17,596 nt of DNA from JASFEQ01 sp050122535. Lineage in GTDB: Bacteria > Desulfobacterota > DSM-4660 > Desulfatiglandales > HGW-15. The stretch spans positions 1-17,596 of the forward strand of contig JASFIT010000045.1 of the NCBI GenBank assembly GCA_050122535.1. Direction: 5' to 3'. The translations under genes were made by a program, and so were the position numbers. The stretch's first letter is position 1. Each line of letters begins with the position of its first letter. This document shows positions 6,596 to 14,226 of the stretch, one piece after another. The notes beneath the pieces are model-generated. The model was not told the origin of the DNA. It saw only the letters and a program-made list of their open reading frames with translations, and ran no database searches.

Positions 6596-6718
6596 GCTTG
6601 AATCCTGAAACATGATGATTAATCTACGCTATGAGCACCCCGAGTGAATCATGATCAAGTACAAATTACTATAGTTCCCTGATTCTTTATAAGGCAAAGC
6701 GATACAGAAAGTTTCTCC

Positions 6719-9466
6719 ATGGCAGAGGAAACCACATCTCTTCCCCTCATACGCACCAAGTTGCACCGTCCCCCAGTCACCGAAGATCTGGTCCCCCGCC
6801 CGCAGTTGCTGGAACGGCTGGAAAGGAATGGCCAACGGCCCCTAGCTCTAGTCTCAGCAGCGGCCGGGTACGGAAAAAGCACACTGGTGAGTTGGTGGTT
6901 GGATAGGTGCGAGAGTCCCTTCGCCTGGTTGTCACTGGATGAGAATGACAACGATCTCCACCAGTTCCTAAATTATTTTGTGGCTGCCGTACAGAGCATT
7001 TTTCCCAGTGCCTGTAGCGATACTCTGCCTCTGGCCAACGCCCCGACCATGCCACCGATTCCAGTCTTAGCAAGTAGTCTGGCCAATGAACTGGACTCGA
7101 TTGAGCAGGGCTTTATCCTGGTGCTGGATGATATCCATCGCATCCATGAGAGATCGGTGTACGATTTGCTCAACATGCTGTTAGACCACCCCCCTCGGCC
7201 CATGCACCTCGTATTGATTGGCCGGCGGGATCCGCTTCTGCCCATATCAAAACTCCGTGCCTCTAACCGAATGACCGAAATCCGCACGCTGGATCTGCGC
7301 TTCAACGCAATGGAAACCGCAGCGTATCTCCAAAGTGTACTGGGAGAGCAGATCAATGAATCGACAGCCGCCGCATTGGCAGAGAGGACCGACGGCTGGG
7401 TGGCCGGGTTACGCTTGGCGATCCTCGCCATGCGCGGACAAGATAACGCATTAAGCAAGTTGTTGGAACTGAAAGGGACCACGGGCTATTTGATGGACTA
7501 CCTCATCTCAGAGGTCCTGGATTCTCAGATACCGGCCATTCGTCGTTATCTTCTGAGTACATCCATCCTGGATCGGTTTTGCGTCCCTTTGTGCGATGTG
7601 TTGTGTGCGCCGGATCTGGAGCCAGGCGAGGGCGAGATTGACGGACAGGGTTTCATAACCTTGGCCCAAGAGAGTAACCTGTTTATGATTCCCCTGGACA
7701 CGGAAAACAGATGGCTTCGGTACCATCACCTGTTTCAGAACCTTCTCCAGAGCCAATTGAAGCGGAGATGCAGCCCCAAAGAGATCGCCACACTCCATTC
7801 CCGGGCCAGCGAGTGGTTCGAATCCCAGGGCCTGATCACGGAATCGATAAAACATGCCCTGGCGGCCGGGGATCCCGAGAGTGCAGCCGATATCATCGAG
7901 AGACACCGGAACGAGGAGTTCATTGCGGACCGGTGGCCTGTCGTTGTGCGATGGCTTGCTATGCTCCCGGCGGAAATCAGGCGCGAGCGACCGAAGTTGC
8001 TTCTGACTGAGGCGTGGATCGGGAACTTGCAACATCAGTTGGAGCGAGTCCCGATGCTCCTCGACCAGGCCGAGTCTCTGCTCCACAGTCAGAAGGAAGA
8101 TCCGACGGTGTCGGCAGAGATCGCCTTCTTTCGGGGATACATTACGTACTTCGAAGGTCAGGCCGAACGCAGTCTGCAGTACCTCGAAGATTCGGTGGCA
8201 GGGCTTGCCGGCACCAAGTCCCCCTTTCTGAGCGAAGCCGAGCTCATGCTAGGGCTGGCTCGTTGCATGGTGGGTCAAAAGGACCTGGCAGTCCAGGGCT
8301 TGGAAGCTCGGATCGGTGGAGTCGACCCGTCGGAGAATTACTTACTCTCACGATTGACCGCCAGTTTAGCCTTCATCCACCTGCTCTGGGGCGATCTGCA
8401 TCTGGCTCGGGGCGAAGCGCAAAATCTGCAGCGCATGTCGAGAAAACACAAACTGGGCCTTGCTGAGGCCTGGAGTTATTACTTTCTAGCCTGCACACAC
8501 CTGCATGTTGGCCAACTCGAGGCTGCATCGCTGCACTTTGCGCAAGCCGTCGAGCTGCGCTATGTGCTGGAACCCAGGGCGGCCTTGGACGCCCTGGCGG
8601 GATTGGCGCTGACCCAGCAGTTTATGGGGCTGGGCGACGAGGCGGCAGAGTCGTGCCGCCGGCTACAGGAGTTCGCCCAAAAGCTGCATGAGCGTAATTA
8701 TCTGTTTCTGGCCCAATCCTGCCAAGCCCGCCTCTCCCTGCTGCGGGGAGACTTGAACTCGGCAGTGGAGTGGGGCCGGTCGGTCGACGAATCACCGGTG
8801 CTGGCCGAGCTGTTCATGTGGCTGGAAGCGCCTTCCATCACTCAAGCGAGGGTACTGATCGCGGCCGGGTCCGAGCAGAGTTTGTTGAATGCTACCAAGC
8901 TGCTCCAGTCTATCCGGGATCTGTGCGAGACGTGCCGATTCACCTGCCAGATCATTGAAGTCGCGGTCCTGCAGTCTCTCGCTCTGGATCAGTTGGGGCG
9001 CGCCGACGAGGCCTTTCACGCCCTGGAAGAGGTCGTGGCCCTGGCCGGAGCCCGGGGATGGATACGTCCGTTTGTCGAAGCAGGCCCACCGATGGCCGAT
9101 CTGCTGAAACGGCTGCAGAAGCAGAGCGAGGCCGTTGATGACATTGAGCGACTTCTGGCCGCCTTCAGGGAAGATGAACAGCGAGCGCTTCGGGATGCGG
9201 CCAACTATGATAGTCCGTCCCCCCGTCCCCCCGTCCCCCCGTCTCCCAGTCAACAACACCTTGTCGAGCCCTTGACCAACCGCGAACTGGAGATCTTGGA
9301 ATTGCTGGCGCAGAGGCTCCAGAACAAAGAGATTGCAGACAAACTCTTCGTTTCTATTGAAACCGTAAAAACACACCTGAACAACATCTACCAGAAGCTA
9401 CAGGTCAGCAACCGCCGCGAGGCAGTTAATCAGGCCCACCGCCTCGGCATCCTCACACGAGGTTAA
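6719..9466 (+). CDS. MalT/LuxR-type ATP-dependent transcriptional regulator
   Basis: Large one-component regulator of the STAND/MalT class. In this class an effector and ATP trigger oligomerisation and DNA binding; the effector here is unknown. The 915 residues match MalT length (about 900). Order of parts: N-terminal LIRTKLHRPP; Walker A AAGYGKST (residues 48-55); Walker B FILVLDDIH (D137, D138); the conserved LVLIGRRDPLLPISKLRA; winged-helix and superhelical TPR-like regions to about 810; a Pro/Ser linker (831-844); and a LuxR HTH (852-911) with LTNRELEILELLAQRLQNKEIADKL and SIETVKTHLNNIYQKL. The ATG at 6719 lacks a strong ribosome site. It stands upstream of the barrel, channel and DUF1254 genes and may control them, which is inference. 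It could equally be a regulator for unlinked genes. Confidence 0.93.
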   Translation: MAEETTSLPLIRTKLHRPPVTEDLVPRPQLLERLERNGQRPLALVSAAAGYGKSTLVSWWLDRCESPFAWLSLDENDNDLHQFLNYFVAAVQSIFPSACSDTLPLANAPTMPPIPVLASSLANELDSIEQGFILVLDDIHRIHERSVYDLLNMLLDHPPRPMHLVLIGRRDPLLPISKLRASNRMTEIRTLDLRFNAMETAAYLQSVLGEQINESTAAALAERTDGWVAGLRLAILAMRGQDNALSKLLELKGTTGYLMDYLISEVLDSQIPAIRRYLLSTSILDRFCVPLCDVLCAPDLEPGEGEIDGQGFITLAQESNLFMIPLDTENRWLRYHHLFQNLLQSQLKRRCSPKEIATLHSRASEWFESQGLITESIKHALAAGDPESAADIIERHRNEEFIADRWPVVVRWLAMLPAEIRRERPKLLLTEAWIGNLQHQLERVPMLLDQAESLLHSQKEDPTVSAEIAFFRGYITYFEGQAERSLQYLEDSVAGLAGTKSPFLSEAELMLGLARCMVGQKDLAVQGLEARIGGVDPSENYLLSRLTASLAFIHLLWGDLHLARGEAQNLQRMSRKHKLGLAEAWSYYFLACTHLHVGQLEAASLHFAQAVELRYVLEPRAALDALAGLALTQQFMGLGDEAAESCRRLQEFAQKLHERNYLFLAQSCQARLSLLRGDLNSAVEWGRSVDESPVLAELFMWLEAPSITQARVLIAAGSEQSLLNATKLLQSIRDLCETCRFTCQIIEVAVLQSLALDQLGRADEAFHALEEVVALAGARGWIRPFVEAGPPMADLLKRLQKQSEAVDDIERLLAAFREDEQRALRDAANYDSPSPRPPVPPSPSQQHLVEPLTNRELEILELLAQRLQNKEIADKLFVSIETVKTHLNNIYQKLQVSNRREAVNQAHRLGILTRG
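9216..9247 (+). repeat. 8-bp tandem repeat (CGTCCCCC) inside the regulator gene
   Basis: Three perfect CGTCCCCC units (9216-9239) and a fourth with one mismatch (CGTCTCCC, 9240-9247) encode the Pro/Ser linker just before the DNA-binding domain. The unit length is not a multiple of three, so gain or loss of one unit would put the helix-turn-helix out of frame. Confidence 0.85.
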
Positions 9467-10145
9467 TTTCACCGCCTCTCCCTCTCAGTCTAATCCCCGC
9501 TCCTCCTTCCCCCTCCCCTATTTGTCACTCGTCATCCGTCCTTCCTGCCGCGCCGACTCTTGCCACGCCGTAGCCGTGAGGCGAAGGCGGGTGCCTGCCC
9601 TGAGCTTGTCGAAGGGTCCTCTGTCATCCGTCCACCTTGTCCCGCCATAGCTGGATAGCGAAAACGTAAGCCATAAGACGAACCCGGCTGCCTCTCAGCC
9701 TCCTAGCTTTCCAGCATTCCAGCTATTAATCTTTTTTCGTGTTTTCCCTAATTTCACACTTTCGTGATAGTTCTTTTGTCTTCCCTGCCACGGCGTAGCC
9801 CCTCTCGAGCAACCAGTGTGGCGAAGCCGGGTGTCCTCCTTGCCCGCCGTAGTCTCATGAACGCCATAGCTTCAGCGACGGCGGTTGGCGAAGGCGGGTG
9901 CCTGCCCTGAGCTTGTCAAAGGTTCGTCTTCCGTCCTCTGTCCTCTGTCATACGTCCTCTGACCTCTGGAATTCCGCATTCCCAACTCCCCCGTTTCTAG
10001 CTCTTTTTGGGGGATATAAATCCCTAGAATTTCCCATTTTTGGCTCTTCTTGGGGGATGTGCCTTCTTTCTGAAGGGAGTTATGCTCAACCCATTCGGAG
10101 CAGAGGAACAAGCCACTCAGCTCTAAAATAGAGGAAGACTGCATC
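9467..10145. other. Repeat-rich non-coding gap after the regulator
   Basis: About 680 bases without a credible gene. It is pyrimidine-rich at its start and filled with short dispersed repeats: a 36-bp direct repeat (9580-9615 and 9887-9922), a 24-bp unit at 9861-9884 that recurs at 12567-12590, GTCCTCTG-type iterations around 9929-9968, and a pair of CTCTTTTTGGGGGAT / CTCTTCTTGGGGGAT motifs (about 10003-10017 and 10043-10057). No strong terminator or promoter was recognised. Confidence 0.7.
9580..9922. repeat. 36-bp direct repeat pair containing the CCTGAGCTTGTCGAAGG motif
   Basis: Copies at 9580-9615 and 9887-9922 agree at 35 of 36 positions by eye. Each starts GGCGAAGGCGGG and includes the semi-palindrome CCCTGAGCTTGTCGAAGG, a motif seen as a dispersed repeat in many environmental bacterial genomes. 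The 270 bases between them contain a CCATAGC...GCGACGGCGG dyad-like unit. Confidence 0.8.
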
Positions 10146-10475
10146 ATGCCGAAAAAATTCGATGGGCAACATCTCAAACTCTGGACGCCGGCAACCTATC
10201 GCATCACAGTCGAGGGAAAGCTGGATAAAAGCTGGTCCGACCGTCTTGGAGGTATGCGTATCACCGCACACGAAAGAGAGGATCAAACGACGGTGACGAC
10301 GCTAATCGGCCAGGTAAGGGATCAGGCAGAGCTCGCGGGGGTGCTAAACAGCCTCTATGAACTGCACATGCCCATTCTGTCGGTGGAAAATCTTTCTGAG
10401 GACAATGGTGAAGCAGGGCACGATCCGGGCCAATCATCCCCATCGGAGTCCGAGGCGGAAGAGAGCACGAAATGA
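10146..10475 (+). CDS. Small conserved-type hypothetical protein
   Basis: A 109-residue soluble protein with no signal peptide or membrane segment; I cannot name a function. The folded part spans about residues 15-82: YRITVEGKLDKSWSDRLGGMRI, a short charged link, TVTTLIGQVRDQAELAGVLNSLYELHMPILSVE. The second segment (strand, helix, strand ending in a hydrophobic LSVE) recalls a widespread family of small bacterial proteins of unknown function, often annotated only as hypothetical. The tail from about residue 84 is acidic and rich in Ser/Glu. The ATG is preceded by GAGGAAG (10131-10137), a fair ribosome site. The stop is 23 bases before the next start, so it is likely co-transcribed with the barrel gene. 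Confidence 0.8.
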   Translation: MPKKFDGQHLKLWTPATYRITVEGKLDKSWSDRLGGMRITAHEREDQTTVTTLIGQVRDQAELAGVLNSLYELHMPILSVENLSEDNGEAGHDPGQSSPSESEAEESTK

Positions 10476-10498
10476 TGGCTGGCAAGGAGGCATTAATA

Positions 10499-11320
10499 AT
10501 GAAGCAATTCAGAATCACCGCACTTATGTTTGCCGCGCTCACCGTGCTCGGGATCGCGGCGTTCAGCCATGCCGTTCGGGCGGAAGAAAAAAGCAAGGAG
10601 GCTCTGGCAAAGGCCGCGCAGAACCCAGTAGCCGATTTGATCAGTCTGCCGCTCCAGAATAACACCAACTTCGGCGTCGGGCCGGGTGACGATGTGCAGA
10701 ATGTGCTCAATATTCAGCCGGTGATACCTATCAAAATGAGCGAGAACTGGAACCTGATCACCCGCACCATCGCCCCGGTGATCTATCAGCCGGAACTCGT
10801 GCCTGGTTACGGCAGCGAGTTCGGCCTTGGGGATATCAATACCACCCTGTTTTTGTCACCCGCCAAGCCTGGGAAAATCATTTGGGGTGTAGGGCCGGTT
10901 TTTTCCTTCCCCACTGCGAGCGACAGGGTTCTGGGGACCGACAAATGGAGTGCGGGCCCCTCGGCCGTGGTACTGACGATTCGGGGACCCTGGGTCGTCG
11001 GCGCACTGGCCAACAATCTGTGGTCCTACGCGGGTGATGATGATCGGAAAGATGTAAACCAGTTCCTCCTTCAGTACTTCATCAACTACAACCTGCCTAA
11101 GGGCTGGTATATCTCCTCCGCACCCATCATCACAGCCAACTGGAAGGCGGACAGCGGCAACAAGTGGATAGTGCCCTTCGGAGGGGGTATCGGCAAGATT
11201 TTTCGAATCGGAAAGCAGCCCGTGAACGCTCAGGTACAGGCCTTTTACAACGCGGTAAAGCCGGACAACGGGCCCGACTGGACCCTGCGGCTGCAATTGC
11301 AGTTCCTGTTTCCTAAATGA
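10499..11320 (+). CDS. Predicted outer-membrane barrel protein ('neuromedin U'/Phenol_MetA_deg-like)
   Basis: A 273-residue exported protein expected to form a small beta-barrel in the outer membrane; substrate unknown. The signal peptide is clear (MKQFRITALMFAALTVLGIA, likely cleaved after the VRA at residue 28). The mature part alternates hydrophobic and polar residues with repeated Gly turns: NPVADLISLPLQNNTNFGVG, GSEFGLGDINTTLFLSP, WGVGPVFSFPTAS, WYISSAPIITANWKA. It closes with WTLRLQLQFLFPK, an aromatic C-terminal strand typical of barrels. Proteins of this appearance are often labelled 'neuromedin U' in databases by a naming error. ATG 10499 has a strong AAGGAGG (10484-10490) and is preferred over ATG 10472, which would add nine residues and overlap the previous stop. 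Confidence 0.85.
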   Translation: MKQFRITALMFAALTVLGIAAFSHAVRAEEKSKEALAKAAQNPVADLISLPLQNNTNFGVGPGDDVQNVLNIQPVIPIKMSENWNLITRTIAPVIYQPELVPGYGSEFGLGDINTTLFLSPAKPGKIIWGVGPVFSFPTASDRVLGTDKWSAGPSAVVLTIRGPWVVGALANNLWSYAGDDDRKDVNQFLLQYFINYNLPKGWYISSAPIITANWKADSGNKWIVPFGGGIGKIFRIGKQPVNAQVQAFYNAVKPDNGPDWTLRLQLQFLFPK

Positions 11321-11415
11321 GGCACCTCTCCGACCTTTGGCAGGATGAATACCGTTAATTAGTGTGTGAGCTGAAAGTTTGAAAATATTAAATGCGCTGA
11401 AATCGCTGTCTTTTT

Positions 11416-11449
11416 GATTCCAAAATCCGCAATCCAAAATCCAAAATCG
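11416..11449. repeat. AATCCAAAATC iterations before the second barrel gene
   Basis: A run of CCAAAATC-type units of the same kind as those at the 5' end of rsmI (1728-1820). It sits in the 146-base gap between the two barrel genes. Confidence 0.6.
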
Positions 11450-11466
11450 CGCATCATGAGGGAGTC

Positions 11467-12510
11467 GTGAAGCAAAAAGCGAACCTAAGAAAAACGTCTC
11501 GATGGCGCACAGCAATGAGATCTTTGTTGGCATCGCTCACCCTGATGGGTCGCCTCTTATTTGTCATCAGCCTTCTGAGCGCAGCAGTGGGTATGACCTC
11601 GGGTCAGGCCCTTGCCGGATTCCTGGGTCACAATGCGCTCGGTGACTTTGGCCTGCAATCAGGGACCCAGCCTGACCCAAGCACATACTTGGCGGCCATG
11701 TATCTACGCTACGACAGCGATACGCTCCGGGACCGCAACGGCGACCGCGTCACTCTTGACCCCAATAATCCAGGTTCCATATCCGTGAACGCCTTGGCCG
11801 CCGGTATCTGGCAGGTGACCAACTTCAAGATTTTAGGGGGGAACTATGGTTTCATGATTTTCCCGGCTATCACGGACAACAAACTGGAAGCCCCTATTCT
11901 CGGCCTTGTCAGTGAAGCCGACCTCGGACTGACCGATACGTACATCCAACCCATCAACCTGGGCTGGCACACCGACCGGGCGGACTTCATCACCGGCCTG
12001 GGGGTGTATGCCCCCACGGGAAGCTACGATCCCGACGCCTCGGACAATTTGGGCCTGGGGATGTGGAGCTTCGAGTTCTTTGCCGGGACCACGATCTACT
12101 TCGACAAGGCGAAGACCTGGCACTTCGCCACCACCGCCTACTATGAGACCCACACGGAAAAGGAGGACACCGACATCAAGGTTGGGGATATCCTGACCCT
12201 CGAAGGCGGCCTCGGCAAGTCCTTCATGGGAGGGGCCCTGAGCGTGGGCATCGCCTACTACGCGCAATGGAAGGTGACAGACGATGACCTGGGACAGGAA
12301 CTCGAGGCACTGCTGGGTGGATGGAAGCTGGGCAAGCACAGGGGCTTCGGCGTGGGGCCGGAGGTAACCATCCCCATCGCGACCAAGAGCAAATTGATCG
12401 GGCTCGTAACGGCTCGCTACTTCTGGGAGACCGGCGTGCGAAGTAGCCTGGAGGGGAACACGTTTGTGATTAACGTCACCTTCCCGATTCCGAGCGTGCC
12501 GATACAGTAA
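11467..12510 (+). CDS. Outer-membrane transporter-like protein, Phenol_MetA_deg family
   Basis: A 347-residue exported protein of the 'MetA-pathway of phenol degradation' barrel family. Members are linked to uptake or handling of hydrophobic compounds, but a substrate cannot be read from sequence. The core pattern is typical: YLAAMYLRYDSDTLRDRNG, NALAAGIWQVTNFKILGGNYGFMIFPAI, LGLTDTYIQPINLGWHTDRADFITGLGVYAPTGSYD, NLGLGMWSFEFFAGTTIYFD, WHFATTAYYETHTEKE, and a late GFGVGPEVTIPI...LVTARYFWETGVRSSLEGNTFVINVTFPIP. An export signal ends near ALA at residue 50, long for the GTG start at 11467. AGGGAG lies only two bases before that GTG, so the internal ATG at 11515 (residue 17) is a reasonable alternative. 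It differs clearly from the preceding barrel. Confidence 0.88.
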   Translation: MKQKANLRKTSRWRTAMRSLLASLTLMGRLLFVISLLSAAVGMTSGQALAGFLGHNALGDFGLQSGTQPDPSTYLAAMYLRYDSDTLRDRNGDRVTLDPNNPGSISVNALAAGIWQVTNFKILGGNYGFMIFPAITDNKLEAPILGLVSEADLGLTDTYIQPINLGWHTDRADFITGLGVYAPTGSYDPDASDNLGLGMWSFEFFAGTTIYFDKAKTWHFATTAYYETHTEKEDTDIKVGDILTLEGGLGKSFMGGALSVGIAYYAQWKVTDDDLGQELEALLGGWKLGKHRGFGVGPEVTIPIATKSKLIGLVTARYFWETGVRSSLEGNTFVINVTFPIPSVPIQ

Positions 12511-12520
12511 AGTGCAAATT

Positions 12521-12613
12521 TTCAATTTAACCCTGAACCCTGCGTGTCCCGCAAAAGCCTTCTGATACGCCATAGCTTTAGCGACCGCGGAAACGATGAA
12601 CCTGGAACCCTAA
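12521..12613. repeat. Repeat-derived leader before the corA-like gene
   Basis: Contains TTTAACCCTGAACCCTG and GAACCTGGAACCCTA, of the GGTTCA/GAACC type seen before each DUF1254 gene. Between them, 12567-12590 matches 9861-9884 at 22 of 24 positions by eye. The open frame can be extended through this DNA, but the gene start is placed after it. Confidence 0.6.
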
Positions 12614-12630
12614 TTAGGGAAGGGCCCAAT

Positions 12631-13605
12631 ATGATTGTTAACAGCTTTCAGATTGATGAGAAGTGGCAACTGACGCCGTTTGCTCCTGAAAGAGCAGTGG
12701 AAGCGTCTCAAGGGACCGATGCGAGGATATGGGTCGATTTGCACGCCTTTGAGCCCAGTGAACTGGAAGCGTGGCTGGACAAAATTGGAGTCAGAGATTT
12801 GTCCCGACGCCTCTGTCTCGAAGCACTGGATCGTCCCGGTTTCTATCCCCTCAAAAAGGAGATTTTTTTGGTGATTCCAGTCCTGGCCGGCACAGAGATC
12901 CAGCGTGAAGTGGATTACCTCGCGTTTCTTTGCAAGGAAAATCTACTGCTCACTTTGCACCGCAAGTCCATCCTTAGCTTTAGTTCACAACACCTCGACA
13001 CATTACAGGAGTCAGAGGCCTGGCTCCCCGAACGCAGTATCGCGGGACTGGTCTCCGCAGTCATGATCGAACTGTCGCTGTTGTGTCTGCGTCACACCAG
13101 GAATTTGAGAAGCTCTATTCTCGCCCTGGAGAAGCGGATGGATCGCGAGCCTGAAACGGTCGAGGCAGAGGAGATACTGGACCTGCGCTCCGAGCTTCTG
13201 GCGCATGAAGCGGTGGTCAGCGATCAACTTCCCTGTCTGCGGGCGTTGAGTAGGACCGACAAGCCCTTCTTCAAACTCAAGGATGCGCAGGAATATATGA
13301 ATTGCGCACTGGCCAATCTGCAGGCGGCCGACCAATCCCTGGATCGGCAGGACCAACGCATCGGCGCCCTGCGCTCCGGTTTTCAGATGTATGCGCAGGA
13401 CAAGACCAACCGCCGGCTCAACATGCTCACGATTCTGTCAGCGATTTTCATGCCGATTACGCTTCTGGCGGGAATCTGGGGCATGAATTTCGAGACCATG
13501 CCGGAGTTGAAATATCCCTTCAGCTATCCCATTGCGCTCGGCCTCATGGCCCTGATCGGTTCGGGAATGTACCTCTTCTTCCGCAGAAAAGGTTGGTTGG
13601 ATTAG
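12631..13605 (+). CDS. CorA-type divalent/metal cation transporter
   Basis: Inner-membrane channel-like transporter of the CorA family, which usually moves Mg2+ and sometimes Co2+, Ni2+ or Zn2+. The 324 residues match the family (about 316). A large cytoplasmic funnel domain comes first (WVDLHAFEPSELEAWLDKIG, YLAFLCKENLLLTLH), then a long stalk helix (about 195-270). Two C-terminal membrane helices follow: LNMLTILSAIFMPITLLAGIW and FSYPIALGLMALIGSGMYLF. The signature GMN is at residues 284-286 in YxxxWGMNFE-type context (AGIWGMNFETMPEL). I use ATG 12631, preceded by AGGGA (12616-12620), rather than the far upstream GTG at 12544, whose 29 extra residues are repeat-encoded. The channel gene follows nine bases after the stop, so they form a pair. 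Confidence 0.93.
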   Translation: MIVNSFQIDEKWQLTPFAPERAVEASQGTDARIWVDLHAFEPSELEAWLDKIGVRDLSRRLCLEALDRPGFYPLKKEIFLVIPVLAGTEIQREVDYLAFLCKENLLLTLHRKSILSFSSQHLDTLQESEAWLPERSIAGLVSAVMIELSLLCLRHTRNLRSSILALEKRMDREPETVEAEEILDLRSELLAHEAVVSDQLPCLRALSRTDKPFFKLKDAQEYMNCALANLQAADQSLDRQDQRIGALRSGFQMYAQDKTNRRLNMLTILSAIFMPITLLAGIWGMNFETMPELKYPFSYPIALGLMALIGSGMYLFFRRKGWLD

Positions 13606-13614
13606 GAGCACATC

Positions 13615-14061
13615 ATGACTGAGAATCTTATCATAGGTTGCGTGACAATGGCCTTTTGCCTGGCATTCCAGTGCCTCGTCCTGGGCATCCTGTTCGACAT
13701 TCTCTTAATTTTGGAAAAAAAGCGGCTTATCAAGACCACGCTTTTCGGCTTTTCCTCTTTGCTGGTTGTGCTCTTGCTCATCATGCTGGCCGGGAACCTG
13801 CTGCAGATAACTCTCTGGGCCGGATTGTTTTTTGCCTACGGTGAATTCGCCGACTTTGCCACGGCGTTCTACCACTCGGTCGTCAACTTCGCGACACTCG
13901 GTTACGGAGACCTTGTGATGAGCGAGCAAAGGCGCCTTCTTGGCGCCCTGGAGGCGGTAAACGGTGTTTTGATGTTTGGTCTGACAACGGGCTTTCTCTT
14001 TGCGGTTCTCTGGGCGCTGTTGCAACGAGAATGGGAAAAACGGGTAAGTCAAGATGCGTAA
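13615..14061 (+). CDS. Small K+-channel-like membrane protein
   Basis: A 148-residue inner-membrane protein with an ion-channel pore (Ion_trans_2-like). A membrane segment at about 8-32 comes first, then a second at about 46-70. A pore helix (ADFATAFYHSVVNFA) leads into the selectivity filter TLGYGD (residues 94-99), and a last helix (112-136, VNGVLMFGLTTGFLFAVLWALL) ends the membrane part. The short tail has no RCK or cyclic-nucleotide domain. The filter matches the K+ channel signature TxGYGD, so potassium passage is likely. An extra N-terminal membrane helix makes it three rather than two. TAGGAGC overlaps the corA stop and serves as ribosome site, indicating co-translation. Gating is unknown. 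Confidence 0.87.
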   Translation: MTENLIIGCVTMAFCLAFQCLVLGILFDILLILEKKRLIKTTLFGFSSLLVVLLLIMLAGNLLQITLWAGLFFAYGEFADFATAFYHSVVNFATLGYGDLVMSEQRRLLGALEAVNGVLMFGLTTGFLFAVLWALLQREWEKRVSQDA

Positions 14062-14140
14062 TCTAGCCGAGCGTTTCCCCGTTAAGCCGAGGGTGCGGTT
14101 AGGCATGGAGCAAGTTGGAATGGGTTGAGTAGCGAAGATA

Positions 14141-14204
14141 GGTTCAGAGGTTCAAAATCAAAAATCCATTCTAACCCAGAACCCCGAACTGTGAACCCGG
14201 AATC
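14141..14204. repeat. GGTTCA/GAACC repeat before DUF1254 gene 1
   Basis: GGTTCAGAGGTTCAAAATC on the left and CCAGAACCCCGAACTGTGAACCCGG on the right form an imperfect dyad. Related arrangements precede the other two DUF1254 genes (15781-15862 and 17446-17533). Confidence 0.7.
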
Positions 14205-14226
14205 TATTAAGAAAGGAGAATGCAAA

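Larger units (their letters stand above)
6241..6718. other. AT-rich gap between ssrA and the MalT-like regulator
   Basis: About 478 bases with no credible gene. It contains the ssrA terminator hairpin, a 22-bp palindrome (6472-6493) and a sigma70-like promoter (6566-6595), listed separately. Its composition is visibly more AT-rich than the genes on either side. The 3' end of a tmRNA gene is a known integration target, but no second copy of the ssrA 3' end and no integrase gene are seen in the window. Confidence 0.6.

Noticed and set aside
8792..9376. 194-residue minus-strand frame inside the regulator gene
   Set aside because: It mirrors the MalT-like coding sequence, including its repeat linker; the product has no recognisable domain.
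9467..10145. Possible CRISPR array
   Set aside because: Only two copies of the 36-bp repeat exist, about 270 bases apart, with no regular spacers and no cas genes.
10856..11533. 225-residue minus-strand frame across both barrel genes
   Set aside because: It spans a gene end, a repeat-filled gap and a gene start, and has no coherent domain.
12544..12630. Longer start (GTG 12544) for the corA-like gene
   Set aside because: The added 29 residues are encoded by dispersed-repeat DNA and do not resemble CorA; ATG 12631 has a suitable ribosome site.
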